NCBI GenBank assembly: GCA_020852155.1
Contig: JADZBJ010000364.1
Span: forward strand, 1 to 5,340
Reading direction: 5' to 3'
DNA length: 5,340 nt
Origin: Saprospiraceae bacterium
Lineage (GTDB): Bacteria; Bacteroidota; Bacteroidia; Chitinophagales; Saprospiraceae
Below, in pieces: positions 5,193 to 5,340 of this stretch. Positions within the stretch are counted from its first letter, which is position 1. Every line of letters begins with the position of its first letter. Under the pieces are notes generated by a model. That model was not told where the DNA came from. It saw only the letters and a program-made list of their open reading frames with translations, and did not search any database. The position numbers and the translations under genes are program-made.

Positions 5193-5340
5193 ACTTCGGT
5201 TTTTACAGGCACAAACCGTACCCAGCGAATATTTTGATCAAGATCCTTTTTATTCTCTGCCACAAGTTTCTCCATCCAGGGTATAGGAGCACAGAATAGG
5301 CCATCCACGGTCTTTTTAACCATAACGACGTGCGTCTCGT
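5189..5340 (-). CDS. C-terminal end of an unknown gene (5' end outside window)
   Basis: An open frame enters from the right edge and ends at TGA 5189-5191, giving 49 residues ending WVRFVPVKTEV. The visible part contains TVDGLFCAPIPWMEKL followed by a charged helix (AENKKDLDQNIRW). An internal ATG at 5325-5323 could be a start, but the frame stays open above it. The stop shares an ATGA with the next gene, as elsewhere in this block, which supports the frame. No function can be assigned. Confidence 0.7.
   Translation of the reverse strand, partial: ETHVVMVKKTVDGLFCAPIPWMEKLVAENKKDLDQNIRWVRFVPVKTEV

Noticed and set aside
1..5340. tRNA genes, CRISPR arrays or insertion-sequence ends
   Set aside because: No tRNA-like cloverleaf, regularly spaced repeat or transposase was seen. 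Coding sequence fills almost the whole window.

Overview
The window looks like part of a tailed-phage (or prophage) genome whose host is probably a member of the Bacteroidota. All genes lie on the minus strand, packed end to end with overlaps of a few bases. The phage assignment rests on a tail-fibre-type repeat motif at the left edge, an HNH endonuclease built like lambda NinG, and a string of tiny unknown genes. The host assignment rests on a TATATTTG element matching the Bacteroidota -7 box (TAnnTTTG) and on AT-rich leaders without clear Shine-Dalgarno sequences. No capsid, portal or terminase gene is visible, so 'phage' is an inference.

Right block, in transcription order from 5340 to 4156: the 3' end of an unknown gene, a 68-residue unknown protein, an HNH endonuclease with an N-terminal zinc ribbon, and a 60-residue unknown protein. 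Most are linked by 4-base ATGA overlaps.

A gap of about 72 bp (4084-4155) holds the likely promoter of the left block. That block starts with a complete, divergent group I chaperonin (GroEL family, 577 aa). It is followed by two separate co-chaperonin genes: a single-domain GroES-like protein (112 aa), then a protein of about 255 aa that I read as two GroES folds in tandem. These three genes overlap one another. They are followed, again with an overlap, by a 208-aa phage-type unknown protein, and 18 bases later by a protein with a signal peptide and a tail-fibre-like motif that runs off the left edge. The left-edge gene is open to base 1 and is easily missed because it has no stop in the window.

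The main point of interest is a self-contained phage chaperonin system: one Hsp60 plus three GroES domains on two polypeptides, with the order groEL then groES reversed relative to bacteria. The tandem co-chaperonin recalls plastid Cpn20. The chaperonin keeps all four ATP-pocket aspartates. It differs from E. coli GroEL at the inter-ring contact, in the GGG nucleotide motif, by an equatorial insertion of about 30 residues, and by lacking the GGM tail. Its position upstream of a probable virion gene cluster suggests, but does not prove, that it folds phage structural proteins. A strong 13-bp inverted repeat inside the 208-aa gene is a second unexplained signal.
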